Translations under genes and position numbers: made by a program
The notes under the pieces: generated by a model
Told to the model about the DNA's origin: nothing
The model's input: the letters and a program-made list of their open reading frames with translations, nothing else
Database searches by the model: none
Assembly (NCBI RefSeq): GCF_001025215.1
Contig: NZ_AP012330.1
Span: forward strand, 2,046,001-2,110,000
Reading direction: 5' to 3'
Length of the DNA stretch: 64,000 bases
Source of the DNA: Bifidobacterium pseudocatenulatum DSM 20438 = JCM 1200 = LMG 10505
GTDB lineage: Bacteria > Actinomycetota > Actinomycetes > Actinomycetales > Bifidobacteriaceae
Part shown: positions 44,145-53,238 of the stretch, piece after piece
How positions within the stretch are numbered: position 1 is the stretch's first letter
Layout of the letters: the number at the start of each line of letters is the position of its first letter

Positions 44145-45452
44145 TCACTTCGCTACGGACAGGCCGTAGTTCTTGAGGGTGTCGATGGAGGTCTGCTGTG
44201 CCACAGGGAACACGTCCGCCACCTTGCCGGAACCGTCGGCTGCCTTGTCGGCGGCTTCCTGCATAGCTGCGGAGACCGCGGAGTAGCCCGGCATGTAGTT
44301 GAATGCGACCATGTTGTCGTTGGCAGTAGCGAATTCCTTCATCACGTCTTGGCCGCCGTAGAATTCGTTCCAGGATTCAGGGGTCTTCGCGGTTTCGGTG
44401 CTGGCGGCCACAATCAGACCTTGGGAGGTCAGATCCTCAACCTGAGTGTTGAACCAGTCGAGGAATTCCATGGCTTCGGCCTTGTGCTCACAACCCTTGA
44501 GCACTGCGACGCCGGAACCACCGTCAGGGCCGGTGCTGGTGCCATTGCCGAACCAGTCACCGATCTGGGTGACACGCCAGTCACCCTTGCCGGTGTCTCC
44601 TGCGGAGTCCTTGAATAGCGGAGCCTCCCAAGCGGCGCCGATGTTGCCGATCAGCGTGCCATCCTGCAGGGATGCGTCGAACGACGGCACCCAACGCGGG
44701 TTGGTCAGCGTGGCCTTGTTGTCGATCAGTTCCTGGAAGGTTTCAGCAAAAGCCTGCGAACCGCTGCCGTTGGTGTTGACCACCCAAGCGTCATTCTTGA
44801 CGGTGTACCACGGGTCGGAAGCATTTGCCAAACCTGCGAAGATGTTGCCGGCCTCATCGGCTTCGTAATCCATGATGTACTTGCCGGACGCGGCCGCGGT
44901 CTTTGCCGCTTCGATCAGCTCATCCTTGGTTTTGGGAACCTTGATGCCCAGCTCATCGAAAGCCTTCTGGTTGTAGAAGTACACAAGCGGGCCGGTATCT
45001 TGCGGCAGGCCGTAGGTCTTGCCATCAACCTGCATCATGGAATATGGGCCTTCGGCGAAGTCGCTTTTGTACTTCGCGGCCTCTTCGGTCACGTCTTCGA
45101 GCAAGCCCTTGGTGAACACCTCAGGCACTTCGGCGTAGCCGACCTGTGCAAGATCCGGAGCATTGCCGGCCTTGACGTCGGTTTCCAGCTTCTTGATCAT
45201 ATCTTGTGCGGCACCATCGAACTTGGTGGCCTTGACCTGAATGTTCGGATGATCCTTGTTCCACTTGGCAACAATGTCTTTGACCAAGGTCATGCCTTCG
45301 GAATCCGGAAGACGGTGCATGTACGTGAGGTTGACGACCTCCCCGGAATCCCCGCCGGTGCTGGCCGTATTGGAACCGCATCCTGCAAGACCCATGCACA
45401 GAGCCGCGAAAGAAGCTGCGCAAACCATCAAACGCTGAGTGTGGGATCGCAT
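44145..45452 (-). CDS. sugar-binding lipoprotein, amino-sugar ABC importer
   Basis: Family 1 extracellular solute-binding protein, 435 aa. The signal peptide ends with lipobox CMGLAGCGSN, so the protein is lipid-anchored. GAAGGAGAGAGAT precedes the start. First gene of the importer operon with a strong promoter upstream. The nearby GH20, nagA/B and ROK genes suggest a GlcNAc-containing ligand such as lacto-N-biose-like or chito-oligosaccharides; the precise sugar is unknown. Confidence 0.93.
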   Translation of the reverse strand: MRSHTQRLMVCAASFAALCMGLAGCGSNTASTGGDSGEVVNLTYMHRLPDSEGMTLVKDIVAKWNKDHPNIQVKATKFDGAAQDMIKKLETDVKAGNAPDLAQVGYAEVPEVFTKGLLEDVTEEAAKYKSDFAEGPYSMMQVDGKTYGLPQDTGPLVYFYNQKAFDELGIKVPKTKDELIEAAKTAAASGKYIMDYEADEAGNIFAGLANASDPWYTVKNDAWVVNTNGSGSQAFAETFQELIDNKATLTNPRWVPSFDASLQDGTLIGNIGAAWEAPLFKDSAGDTGKGDWRVTQIGDWFGNGTSTGPDGGSGVAVLKGCEHKAEAMEFLDWFNTQVEDLTSQGLIVAASTETAKTPESWNEFYGGQDVMKEFATANDNMVAFNYMPGYSAVSAAMQEAADKAADGSGKVADVFPVAQQTSIDTLKNYGLSVAK

Positions 45453-45504
45453 ATCTCTCTCCTTCGTGAGATTATTCCGGCACCTCCTTGCACCGGATAG
45501 TCAC

Positions 45505-45533
45505 AGCATACCTACGTAATCCTTTTTTGTCAA
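45505..45533 (-). promoter_or_regulatory. promoter of the amino-sugar ABC operon
   Basis: TTGACA, 17-nt spacer, TATGCT on the minus strand: near-consensus, about 55 nt before the SBP start. Confidence 0.75.
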
Positions 45534-45593
45534 GTTTCCTTACATTTAAATCCGGCACGCGATTGCTATTCCACAAAAAAGCTGAAATTCCGC

Positions 45594-45660
45594 CATTTAG
45601 TAACAATCGTAAAGCAATCGCAATTCGAGGAAAAATGCCGTATACTCTTGTTTAGTAATC
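45594..45660. promoter_or_regulatory. possible ROK-regulator sites (TTTAGTAA repeats)
   Basis: TTTAGTAA occurs at about 45595 and 45653 in the AT-rich divergent region between the SBP and ROK regulator genes, with a TATACT -10-like box just before the second. Suggestive only. Confidence 0.3.
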
Positions 45661-45746
45661 TTTATTGCCAATAAAAATTACATAACGCACTTGTATCGCC
45701 ACAAACTACAATATGTATCGGCTCCACACAAGAAAGCGAGGACATC

Positions 45747-46871
45747 GTGAGCGGTACCCAAGCAAAGGCATCACCTTCCGACATTCGAATCAGCAATATC
45801 ACCGCCGCATTCGAGCAGCTTTTCCCCGCAACGCAAATGTCGCGAGCCAATATCGGCAAACTCATCGGACTTTCGCGCTTCACCACCAGCGAAGTGACCG
45901 GCGAAATGGTCGACAATCGCATTCTGCGCGAACTCGGCCCCGACAATCGCGAAGGGCGCGGTAAACGTTCACAAGTGCTCGCCATCGACACCGATTTCTG
46001 GCGAATCGTCTCCGTCGACCTGTCGAATCCGATGCTCGTCAAAGGAGCGCTGGCGGATCTTTCCGGCAGAATCGTGGACCGCACCGAGCTTCCCGTCGAC
46101 CATGGCTGCAGCGTCAATGACGTGATCGACCTCTGCAGGCAGCTCATCAGCTCAACGCCACTGCCGACCCTTGGCATCGGCATCGCGGTGACCGGCATTG
46201 TGGAACCCAACGGCGTGGTGCGCAAATCCGTGCACTTGGGGTGGAGCGAACTGCCGCTGAAAACCGAAGTGGAAAACGCCACCGGAGTGCCCGTGATCGT
46301 AGGCAACGACACCAATGCGGCACTTGTGGCGGAACGATTCTTCGGCGACTGCTCCCCCAATTCCATGCTCATCTCCATCGGGCGGGGCGTCGGCGCGGCA
46401 TTATGCCTCAACGACGTCATCATCGAAGGAAGTTCCTTCACTGCCGGAGAAATCGCACACGTGGTGGTCGACCCGAACGGGCCAATCTGCGAATGCGGCA
46501 AACAGGGATGTCTCGAATCATTCGTTTCCGGTGACAGGTTGCAGCAACGCATCTCGCAGGATCCCGCCGCGCGTACGCATATTCTCACCGAAGCGGGCGC
46601 GTTGCTCGGGCGCGTCATGGCCATACCGGCAGGATTGTTGGATCTGCGCGACATTTCGGTATATGGTGCGCCGGAAATCGTCAATACTCAATTCATCGAC
46701 GCGATGGAAAACGAAATCAGCCGCACCGTGACCACGGATTATCAGGAGGCGCCGCAAATTCACCGTTGCAGGCAAGGCGAGGATCTCACCCTGCGCGGAC
46801 AGGCCACCATCGTGATCCGCACACTGGTACCGACGATCCACGAACGCGGCTCCCTCATCGGCGAAGCATAG
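45747..46871 (+). CDS. ROK-family transcriptional regulator (NagC-like)
   Basis: 374 aa. An N-terminal winged helix-turn-helix (MSRANIGKLIGLSRFTTSEV, about residues 32-51, then wing-like EGRGKRSQVLA) is followed by a ROK sugar-binding domain with VGNDTNAALVAE and zinc motif ICECGKQGCLE. It is divergent from the amino-sugar importer and is its likely repressor, probably responding to a GlcNAc metabolite. Start is GTG with GAGGACATC before it. It converges on array B and the GPH symporter. Confidence 0.88.
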   Translation: MSGTQAKASPSDIRISNITAAFEQLFPATQMSRANIGKLIGLSRFTTSEVTGEMVDNRILRELGPDNREGRGKRSQVLAIDTDFWRIVSVDLSNPMLVKGALADLSGRIVDRTELPVDHGCSVNDVIDLCRQLISSTPLPTLGIGIAVTGIVEPNGVVRKSVHLGWSELPLKTEVENATGVPVIVGNDTNAALVAERFFGDCSPNSMLISIGRGVGAALCLNDVIIEGSSFTAGEIAHVVVDPNGPICECGKQGCLESFVSGDRLQQRISQDPAARTHILTEAGALLGRVMAIPAGLLDLRDISVYGAPEIVNTQFIDAMENEISRTVTTDYQEAPQIHRCRQGEDLTLRGQATIVIRTLVPTIHERGSLIGEA

Positions 46872-46889
46872 CTCCGGACGCCTTAGCGC

Positions 46890-47140
46890 GACCCAAAACC
46901 TCCAGTCGGTGGAGGAAGCTACCCGCTAACAGACCTGCTAACGTCCAAAAACCTCCAGCCACCGGAAGAATCGCCCCGTCTGCAACTCTCCAAGCATCCA
47001 TATTCCTCCAGTCGCTGGAAGAATCCGGACCGCAAAATACCCCCGTACTGTCCAAAAACCTCCAGTGAGCGGAGGAATCCTCCCGCTGACAGGCCTTTTA
47101 TCGTCCAGATTGTTCCAGTGAGTGGAGAAACCCGGACGGG
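46890..47140. repeat. five-unit 53-bp palindromic repeat array B
   Basis: CCAG of the five palindromes starts at 46902, 46955, 47008, 47062 and 47115 (spacing 53, 53, 54, 53, identical to array A). Units 3-5 match units 3-5 of array A closely (shared AATCCGGAC, ATACCC, CGTACTGTCCAAAAAC, CCCG, GACAGGCC). It lies between the convergent ROK regulator and GPH symporter genes. Confidence 0.92.
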
Positions 47141-47170
47141 ATGAGAGGCATGGAGACGAAAAGAATGAAA

Positions 47171-47205
47171 GGCCGCCTGCAGCGGATGGAGTGCTTCAGG
47201 CGGCC
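47171..47205 (-). terminator. terminator of the GPH symporter gene
   Basis: GGCCGCCTG pairs with CAGGCGGCC just downstream of the symporter stop. Confidence 0.7.
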
Positions 47206-47235
47206 CTGGTTGTCGGAAAGGAAGGGGAATTTCAG

Positions 47236-48795
47236 TTATCGGGATTCAGGTTGGCCCGCCGGAGTCGCGGTTCCAGCAGTTCCAGCGGTTTCAGCCACGG
47301 CAACCGCCTCGACGGCTTCCACGGTCTGAGCGTCGTCGGCTTCGATCTCACCGTTGGCGAGCTTCACTTCGAGCTCCTTGACGATCTCATCGTGCATCTT
47401 CTCAGTGATCTTCACCTTGAACAGAAACACGATCAGGCTCAGGATGATGAGCACGAGCGGAATGTAGAAGGCGCAGATCTTGAAGATGTGGATGTTGGAT
47501 GCGGTCATGTCGGCTGCGGTCGCATTGCCGGTCATGCCAGCGGCCACGGCGATGATGCCGACGATGCCGTTGGACATGGCGCCACCGATCTTGTCGAGCA
47601 TCGGGCGGACGGACAGGGTGACGGCCTCGTTGCGCTTGCCGTTCTTGAGCTGGCCGTATTCGATGGAGTCGGTCAGCGACAGGATGGCGGTCATCTGAAT
47701 GAGGGTACCCGGCACGTAGAAAAGCACCAGAGCCACGAACACCATGATGATGTTGTCGGAGAAGATGCCGAGCATCACATAGCCGGCGATCATGGAGATC
47801 ATGCCACCGATGTACAGGTAACGGCGCGGAATGCGCTTGTTCAGGATCGGGTACAGCGGAGCCATAACCAAGCCTGCGACCAGTGCGATCACGCCGGTGA
47901 GGGAGTATGCGGCCTGGTTGTCGAGGATGAACTTGAACAGGAAGATCAGCACGCCGGTGGTGGCCACGTTGGCGATGGCGTACAGCAGGTAGCTCAAGGC
48001 AACCCACAGCAGCTGGTCGTTCTGGAAGATGGCCTTGAAGGCTTCGATCGGGTTGCCGTTCTTCTGGGCCTTGGAGCGCAGGGCGCTCTCGTTCTCCTTG
48101 GTGCCGAAGGCAACGGTCCATGCGGTCAAGAGGCCGAGCAGGCCGACGATAATACCGAAGCAGGTCCAGCCGGACTGGCTTTCGACGTACTTGCCGGTGA
48201 ACACCCAGCTGAAGTAGGTGACGATCGGGATGACCACGACGGTGATGCCGTTGTAGCCGATGGAGCCGGTGAAGGAGCCGAGTGCGGTGTAGGTGGAGCG
48301 CTCGTGGGAGTCGGAACTCAATGCAGGGATCATACCCCAGTAGGAGATGTCACGCAGGGAGTAGAACACGTCGAGCACGACGAAGGTGATGACGAACAGT
48401 ACGATGAACCACGTGGTGTTCACGTTCACCAAGCCGAACAGGCCGGTGTACACTAGCACGATCAGCACGGACGAAATCGCGCCGGCGAGGAACTGCCATG
48501 GGCGGAAACGGCCCCACTTGGTGGTGGTGTTGTCGATGATGTTGCCCAGCAGCGGGTCGATGAAGATCTCCGCGATACGGATCACCACGACCAGGCCGGT
48601 GATGATGCCGATCAGCTTGGTGGCGACGCCTTTATCGACACCAGCGAACAAGGAGCTCGTCACATAGACGACGAAGTAGGTGCTCAGTGCGTTATAGAAC
48701 GCGGACTGGCCAAGGTTGCCGCACGCGTACGCTACGCGCTGGCCGAGCTTTCCGCAACGAGCCGTGCCGTTCGCAGTAGTGGTCGTATTGCTCAT
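47236..48795 (-). CDS. GPH-family sugar:cation symporter, probably lactose permease
   Basis: Glycoside-pentoside-hexuronide (LacS/MelB-like) transporter of 519 aa with twelve membrane helices. Family segments include FFVVYVTSSLFAGV near the N-terminus, DPLLGNIIDNTTTKWGRFRPW in the loop after helix 2, and NGKRNEAVTLSVRPMLDKIG after helix 8. No PTS IIA domain is fused. The C-terminal tail (last 30 residues) is Ala/Val/Thr/Gly-rich low-complexity. It is divergent from lacZ with matching operators, making lactose the obvious substrate. AAGGAGAAGAGATA precedes the ATG. Confidence 0.9.
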   Translation of the reverse strand: MSNTTTTANGTARCGKLGQRVAYACGNLGQSAFYNALSTYFVVYVTSSLFAGVDKGVATKLIGIITGLVVVIRIAEIFIDPLLGNIIDNTTTKWGRFRPWQFLAGAISSVLIVLVYTGLFGLVNVNTTWFIVLFVITFVVLDVFYSLRDISYWGMIPALSSDSHERSTYTALGSFTGSIGYNGITVVVIPIVTYFSWVFTGKYVESQSGWTCFGIIVGLLGLLTAWTVAFGTKENESALRSKAQKNGNPIEAFKAIFQNDQLLWVALSYLLYAIANVATTGVLIFLFKFILDNQAAYSLTGVIALVAGLVMAPLYPILNKRIPRRYLYIGGMISMIAGYVMLGIFSDNIIMVFVALVLFYVPGTLIQMTAILSLTDSIEYGQLKNGKRNEAVTLSVRPMLDKIGGAMSNGIVGIIAVAAGMTGNATAADMTASNIHIFKICAFYIPLVLIILSLIVFLFKVKITEKMHDEIVKELEVKLANGEIEADDAQTVEAVEAVAVAETAGTAGTATPAGQPESR

Positions 48796-48849
48796 TATCT
48801 CTTCTCCTTAGAAGATTTTGATGAGATCACCCGTTGACCTCGAAAATTG

Positions 48850-48878
48850 AGTATACGTTGTTTACTATCAAAAGTAAA
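48850..48878 (-). promoter_or_regulatory. promoter and operator of the GPH symporter
   Basis: On the minus strand TTTACT, 17-nt spacer, TATACT. The 15-bp operator GTAAACAACGTATAC (48851-48865) fills the spacer end and -10 box. Confidence 0.7.
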
Positions 48879-49032
48879 ATTCCTTAGTAAACAAAGCCCC
48901 CAAACGGCGTGTCGCAATCGCAGTTCTTACGATTATCAAATACTGACATCTGCAATCATGATTACTACCGCCATTTGCCGTCACCTATCGCCATATAAGT
49001 AAATTCAGTTGCAAATAAAGCAACACGCAGAT

Positions 49033-49061
49033 TTGCAATTTAAGTAAACAACGTTTACCAT
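49033..49061 (+). promoter_or_regulatory. promoter and operator of lacZ
   Basis: TTGCAA, 17-nt spacer, TACCAT. The palindrome GTAAACAACGTTTAC (49044-49058) occupies the spacer. It matches the symporter operator at 14 of 15 positions. Confidence 0.7.
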
Positions 49062-49155
49062 GCTAGCAAAAGAGTTTATTACTCTGAGTACACAAAAGTA
49101 CACACCAACTAAACCTACATCAACAACGAAGTTATGTTTCGGAAACGAGGAAATC

Positions 49156-52100
49156 ATGGCAGATAAGATCACCACCGCATCCGCCGCGTGGCTCACCGAC
49201 CCCACGGTGTTCGCAGTGAATCGCACGCCGGCACATTCCAATCACGTAACCTTTTCTCACATTCCCGCGATCGGCGAGCCGAGCGATTTGAAGCAAAGCC
49301 TCGACGGCGAATGGCGCGTGGAAATGGTGCAGGCCTCCGACATCGATCTTGAGGAAGAGCCGTTCGCAGCCGAGGATTTCGACGATTCCGCTTTCGGCCG
49401 CATCGACGTGCCCTCCCACCTGCAGAACGCGGGATACATGAACCACAAGTACGTGAATATTCAGTACCCGTGGGACGGCCATGAGAATCCGCAGGAGCCG
49501 AACGTTCCCGAAACCAACCATGTGGCACTGTATCGCCGCACGTTCACCGTCGCCGAGCGTCTTGATACGGCCCGTCAAAATGGCGGCACCGTCAGCATCA
49601 CGTTCCACGGCATGGCCACCGCGATCTACGTGTGGGTCAACGGCGTGTTCGTCGGCTACGGCGAAGACGGCTACACCCCGAACGAATTCGACATCACCGA
49701 AGCGCTGCACGACGGCGAAAACGTCGTGGCCGTCGCCTGCTACGAATACGCAAGCGCATCCTGGCTGGAAGATCAGGATTACTGGCGTTTGCACGGCCTG
49801 TTCCGTTCCGTGGAACTCGCCGCACAGCCGCATGTGCACATTGAAGATATGAAGGTCGAAGCGGATTGGAATCCGGAAACCGCCACCGGTTCGCTCGACG
49901 CGCTACTCGCGGTGCGCAATGCGAAGAATGCCGCCACCGTGTCGGCGACGCTGAAGGATTTGAGTGGCAATGTGGTGTGGGAAACCGCATTGGCCGCATC
50001 CGACGAAACCGGCATCGTTTCCGGCTCGTTGGACGTCAAGCCGTGGAGCGCCGAGAGCCCGGCACTGTACGAACTGCAAGTTGTGGTGATCGGCCATGAT
50101 GGCGCGATCGTTGAAACCGCAACGCAGCGCGTCGGCTTCCGTCGCTTCCGCATCGAAGACGGCATCATGAAGCTCAACGGCAAGCGCGTGGTCTTCAAGG
50201 GCGCCGACCGCCACGAATTCGACGCGAAGCGCGGCCGCGCCATCACCAGGCAAGACATGATCGACGACATCACGTTCTGCAAGAGGCACAACATCAACGC
50301 CATCCGCACCTCGCACTACCCCAACCAGGAATACTGGTACGACCTGTGCGACGAATACGGCATCTACCTGATCGACGAAACCAATCTTGAAACGCACGGC
50401 AGCTGGTGCCTGCCGGGAGACGTGGTCACCGAGGATTCCGCCGTTCCGGGCAGCAAGCCCGAATGGGAGGGCGCGTGCGTGGACCGTGTGAACAGCATGA
50501 TGAAGCGCGACTACAACCATGCTTCCGTAGTCATCTGGTCGCTTGGCAACGAATCGTATGCGGGAGACGTGTTCCGCGCGATGAGCGTCCACGTGCACGA
50601 ACTCGACCCGAACCGACCAGTGCACTACGAGGGCGTGACCCACAATCGCAAGTATGACGACGTGACCGACATCGAAAGCCGCATGTACGCGCACGCCGAC
50701 GAAATCGAGGAATATCTCAAGTCCGATCCGAAGAAGCCGTATATTTCCTGCGAATACATGCACGCCATGGGCAATTCCGTCGGCAACATGGACGAATACA
50801 CGGCTTTGGAACGCTATCCGCAATATCAGGGCGGATTTATTTGGGATTTCATTGATCAGGCGATTCTTGTGCGCTTGCCCGATGGCGATGAACGTCTCTG
50901 CTACGGCGGCGATTTCGGCGACCGCCCGAGCGACTACGAGTTCTCTGGTGACGGCCTGCTGTTCGCCGATCGCACGCCGTCGCCAAAGGCGCAAGACGTC
51001 AAGCAGCTGTATGCCAACGTGCGCATTGTGCCGGGTGAAACCGGCGTTGAGATCGCGAATGACAATCTGTTCGTTTCCACCGCCGACTATGTGTTCGTTA
51101 CGCGCGTGCTTGCGGATGGCGAGCCGGTATGGCAGGCCGAACAGCGTTTTGATGTGCCGGCTGGCGAAACCAAGCACTTCGATATTGAATGGCCGTTGGA
51201 GGCCTACCGAGGCCAAGCCAACGAGCTCACGCTCGAAGTGAGCCAACGCCTTGCCGCCGCGGAAGAGTGGGCGTCGAAGGGCTACGAGCTGTCGTTCGGC
51301 CAGACCGTGGTTGCAGGCTCCAAGCCGGTTGCTGCCAGCGAGACGAAGCCTGTTGACGGCATCGTGACCGTTGGCCGTTGGAATGCTGGCGTGCAGGGAT
51401 CCGGTCGTGAGATTCTGCTGTCGCGTACGCAGGGCGGCATTGTTTCGTACACGCTTGACGGCCGTGAATTCGTGCTGCGCAAGCCCACGCTCACCACGTT
51501 CCGCGCGCTGACCGACAACGATCGCGGTGCAGGCCACGGTTACGACCGCGCGCAGTGGGTCGGCGCAGGCCGTTACGCCAAGTGCGTCAACAACACCATC
51601 GAACAGGTCAATGACGATACGCTGAAAGCCGTATACGAGTACGAGCTCGCCACTCCGCAGCGCACGCACGTCACCATCACGTATGTGGCAGACACCACCG
51701 GCAAGCTGCACTTGAGCGTCGACTATCCGGGTGAAACTCAGGAAGCCCCGACCATTCCGGCTTTCGGTTTGGAATGGACGCTGCCGGTCGAATACTCCAA
51801 CCTGCGCTTCTACGGCCCCGGACCCGACGAAACCTACGCCGACCGCAAGCATGCCAAGCTGGGCATTTGGAACACCAACGCTTACGACGATCATGCGCCG
51901 TACCTCATGCCGCAGGAAACCGGCAACCATGAGGATGTGCGTTGGGCTGAGATCACGGATGATGCCGGTCATGGCATGCGTGTGAGCCGTCACGGCGAAT
52001 CAGCGTTCGCGCTCAGCCTGCAGCCGTACAGCGCATTCATGTTGGAAGAAGCCCAGCATCAGGACGAACTGCCCGCTCCGAAGCACATGTTCCTGCGCGT

Positions 52101-52218
52101 ACTCGCCGCGCAAATGGGCGTCGGCGGCGACGATTCCTGGATGAGCCCGGTGCACCCGCAGTACCACATTCCAGCCGATAAGCCGCTCCACTTGGATGTG
52201 GATATCGAGCTGATCTGA
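49156..52218 (+). CDS. lacZ: beta-galactosidase, GH2 (LacZ type)
   Basis: Cytoplasmic enzyme splitting lactose and related beta-galactosides, 1020 aa, the normal length of five-domain LacZ. The acid/base Glu is in WSLGNESYAGD (near residue 464) and the nucleophile Glu in ISCEYMHAMGNS (near 531). The C-terminal third is the small-chain domain, ending WMSPVHPQYHIPADKPL. The ATG at 49156, preceded by ACGAGGAAATC, is chosen over an in-frame ATG 32 codons upstream that overlaps the promoter. Divergent from the GPH symporter; two hairpins end the transcript. Confidence 0.96.
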   Translation: MADKITTASAAWLTDPTVFAVNRTPAHSNHVTFSHIPAIGEPSDLKQSLDGEWRVEMVQASDIDLEEEPFAAEDFDDSAFGRIDVPSHLQNAGYMNHKYVNIQYPWDGHENPQEPNVPETNHVALYRRTFTVAERLDTARQNGGTVSITFHGMATAIYVWVNGVFVGYGEDGYTPNEFDITEALHDGENVVAVACYEYASASWLEDQDYWRLHGLFRSVELAAQPHVHIEDMKVEADWNPETATGSLDALLAVRNAKNAATVSATLKDLSGNVVWETALAASDETGIVSGSLDVKPWSAESPALYELQVVVIGHDGAIVETATQRVGFRRFRIEDGIMKLNGKRVVFKGADRHEFDAKRGRAITRQDMIDDITFCKRHNINAIRTSHYPNQEYWYDLCDEYGIYLIDETNLETHGSWCLPGDVVTEDSAVPGSKPEWEGACVDRVNSMMKRDYNHASVVIWSLGNESYAGDVFRAMSVHVHELDPNRPVHYEGVTHNRKYDDVTDIESRMYAHADEIEEYLKSDPKKPYISCEYMHAMGNSVGNMDEYTALERYPQYQGGFIWDFIDQAILVRLPDGDERLCYGGDFGDRPSDYEFSGDGLLFADRTPSPKAQDVKQLYANVRIVPGETGVEIANDNLFVSTADYVFVTRVLADGEPVWQAEQRFDVPAGETKHFDIEWPLEAYRGQANELTLEVSQRLAAAEEWASKGYELSFGQTVVAGSKPVAASETKPVDGIVTVGRWNAGVQGSGREILLSRTQGGIVSYTLDGREFVLRKPTLTTFRALTDNDRGAGHGYDRAQWVGAGRYAKCVNNTIEQVNDDTLKAVYEYELATPQRTHVTITYVADTTGKLHLSVDYPGETQEAPTIPAFGLEWTLPVEYSNLRFYGPGPDETYADRKHAKLGIWNTNAYDDHAPYLMPQETGNHEDVRWAEITDDAGHGMRVSRHGESAFALSLQPYSAFMLEEAQHQDELPAPKHMFLRVLAAQMGVGGDDSWMSPVHPQYHIPADKPLHLDVDIELI

Positions 52219-52221
52219 CAC

Positions 52222-52280
52222 GTTGGGGCATGCCGGTTGCCCCAACAATTACGGGGGGTCCGCGTATTCTGCGGACCCCC
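52222..52280. terminator. double terminator lacZ / tenA
   Basis: Two stems: GTTGGGGCA with TGCCCCAAC (52222-52246) and GGGGGTCCGC with GCGGACCCCC (52254-52280), between convergent genes. Confidence 0.85.
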
Positions 52281-52353
52281 TGCTTGCGTTATTGCGTTAC
52301 CGCGTTACCGCCAATTTGCATTGGCGCTCATTGCCTCATATCATGCTCACCGC

Positions 52354-53052
52354 TCACCGCTGCGGATAGGAATCCTCAAAGAAGCGACGCTCGAGATGCA
52401 CGATGGTGCGGAACACGTCGGCCTCCGAGCCATCCACCGACGCATACTCGTTGACGAGCGCGATCAGGCGGCCCGTCCAGGCGCGGAAATAATCGCCCTC
52501 ATGCAAATCAACCCAACCCTTGTGCGCCGGAATCTGCTGAACGACGCCAGCGTCGATGGTGCGCTTGGCCCAGGCAAGATAAATCCATTCCATGCAGCAC
52601 AGCGCAGTAATGAGTTCTTCCCAAGTTCCCTGAACCAGCTTGGTCAGATATTCGCAATATTCACGATTTGCCGGAGTCTGCTCGGAATTATTGTATTCTT
52701 CGTCAGTAATTCCGTATTCCTTAAGGAATCCGGTAAAATATGTTGCTTCATTGTCAGCAAACCATTGCGATTGTTTCGCCAGCATATCTTTGGTTTCCTG
52801 ACGCGGCGCAAGTTCAATCGCATGTGCCATGATGCCCTGATTAAAGAACTTGAAATCCTGAATTAAATAAGACTTCAAAATCGATTCTGGAAGTGTATCA
52901 TCCAGCAATTCATTCACAAAACGCGAATTGATTGCCTGATTCCATTCGTCGGCCGCCGACATATACAGCTGATCGGCTACGGAACCCGGCTCGGCTCCCA
53001 ACCACGCATAATCGCCGCTTGCGGACTGCGGCGCTTCCGGAACATGATTCAT
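52354..53052 (-). CDS. tenA: TenA/THI-4 family protein (thiaminase II-like)
   Basis: All-helical TenA-family protein of 232 aa, a group that salvages thiamin pyrimidine by hydrolysing aminopyrimidines. Family helices include YLIQDFKFFNQGIMAHAIEL near the start. The cysteine-bearing helix ALCCMEWIYLAWA carries the catalytic Cys position, and FRAWTGRLIALVNEYAS is near the end. GAGGGGG lies about ten bases before the ATG. No TPP riboswitch could be recognised upstream. Thiamin genes are not adjacent, so its role is taken from the family only. Confidence 0.82.
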   Translation of the reverse strand: MNHVPEAPQSASGDYAWLGAEPGSVADQLYMSAADEWNQAINSRFVNELLDDTLPESILKSYLIQDFKFFNQGIMAHAIELAPRQETKDMLAKQSQWFADNEATYFTGFLKEYGITDEEYNNSEQTPANREYCEYLTKLVQGTWEELITALCCMEWIYLAWAKRTIDAGVVQQIPAHKGWVDLHEGDYFRAWTGRLIALVNEYASVDGSEADVFRTIVHLERRFFEDSYPQR

Positions 53053-53238
53053 GGTCACAAGACCCCCTCGGTTAATGCGGCCAATGCAAACGCAACGCAC
53101 ATCTCCTCGCTCCGTTCCGCCGTGGCTCGCTGTGATGGCGCCATAATAGCCGCCGTTCCCAACGTACCGAACGCGCCACCGAAACGCAAGAAGCAGAACG
53201 CTTCCATGACAGCCATGACCGCACTCAATCTCGGCGAA

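Larger units (their letters stand above)
48796..49155. other. divergent lac control region
   Basis: 360 bp, AT-rich, containing both lac promoters with a shared operator in each. No gene is present; the ORF extension upstream of lacZ lacks a ribosome site and overlaps the promoter. Confidence 0.7.

Noticed and set aside
46766..47068. Repeat array as a coding region for a Pro/Arg-rich repeat peptide
   Set aside because: The 53-bp period is not a multiple of three, so each unit is read in a different frame; there is no ribosome site.
53053..53238. TPP riboswitch upstream of tenA
   Set aside because: Neither of the conserved THI-box segments (CTGAGA, ACCTGA..) is present on the minus strand.
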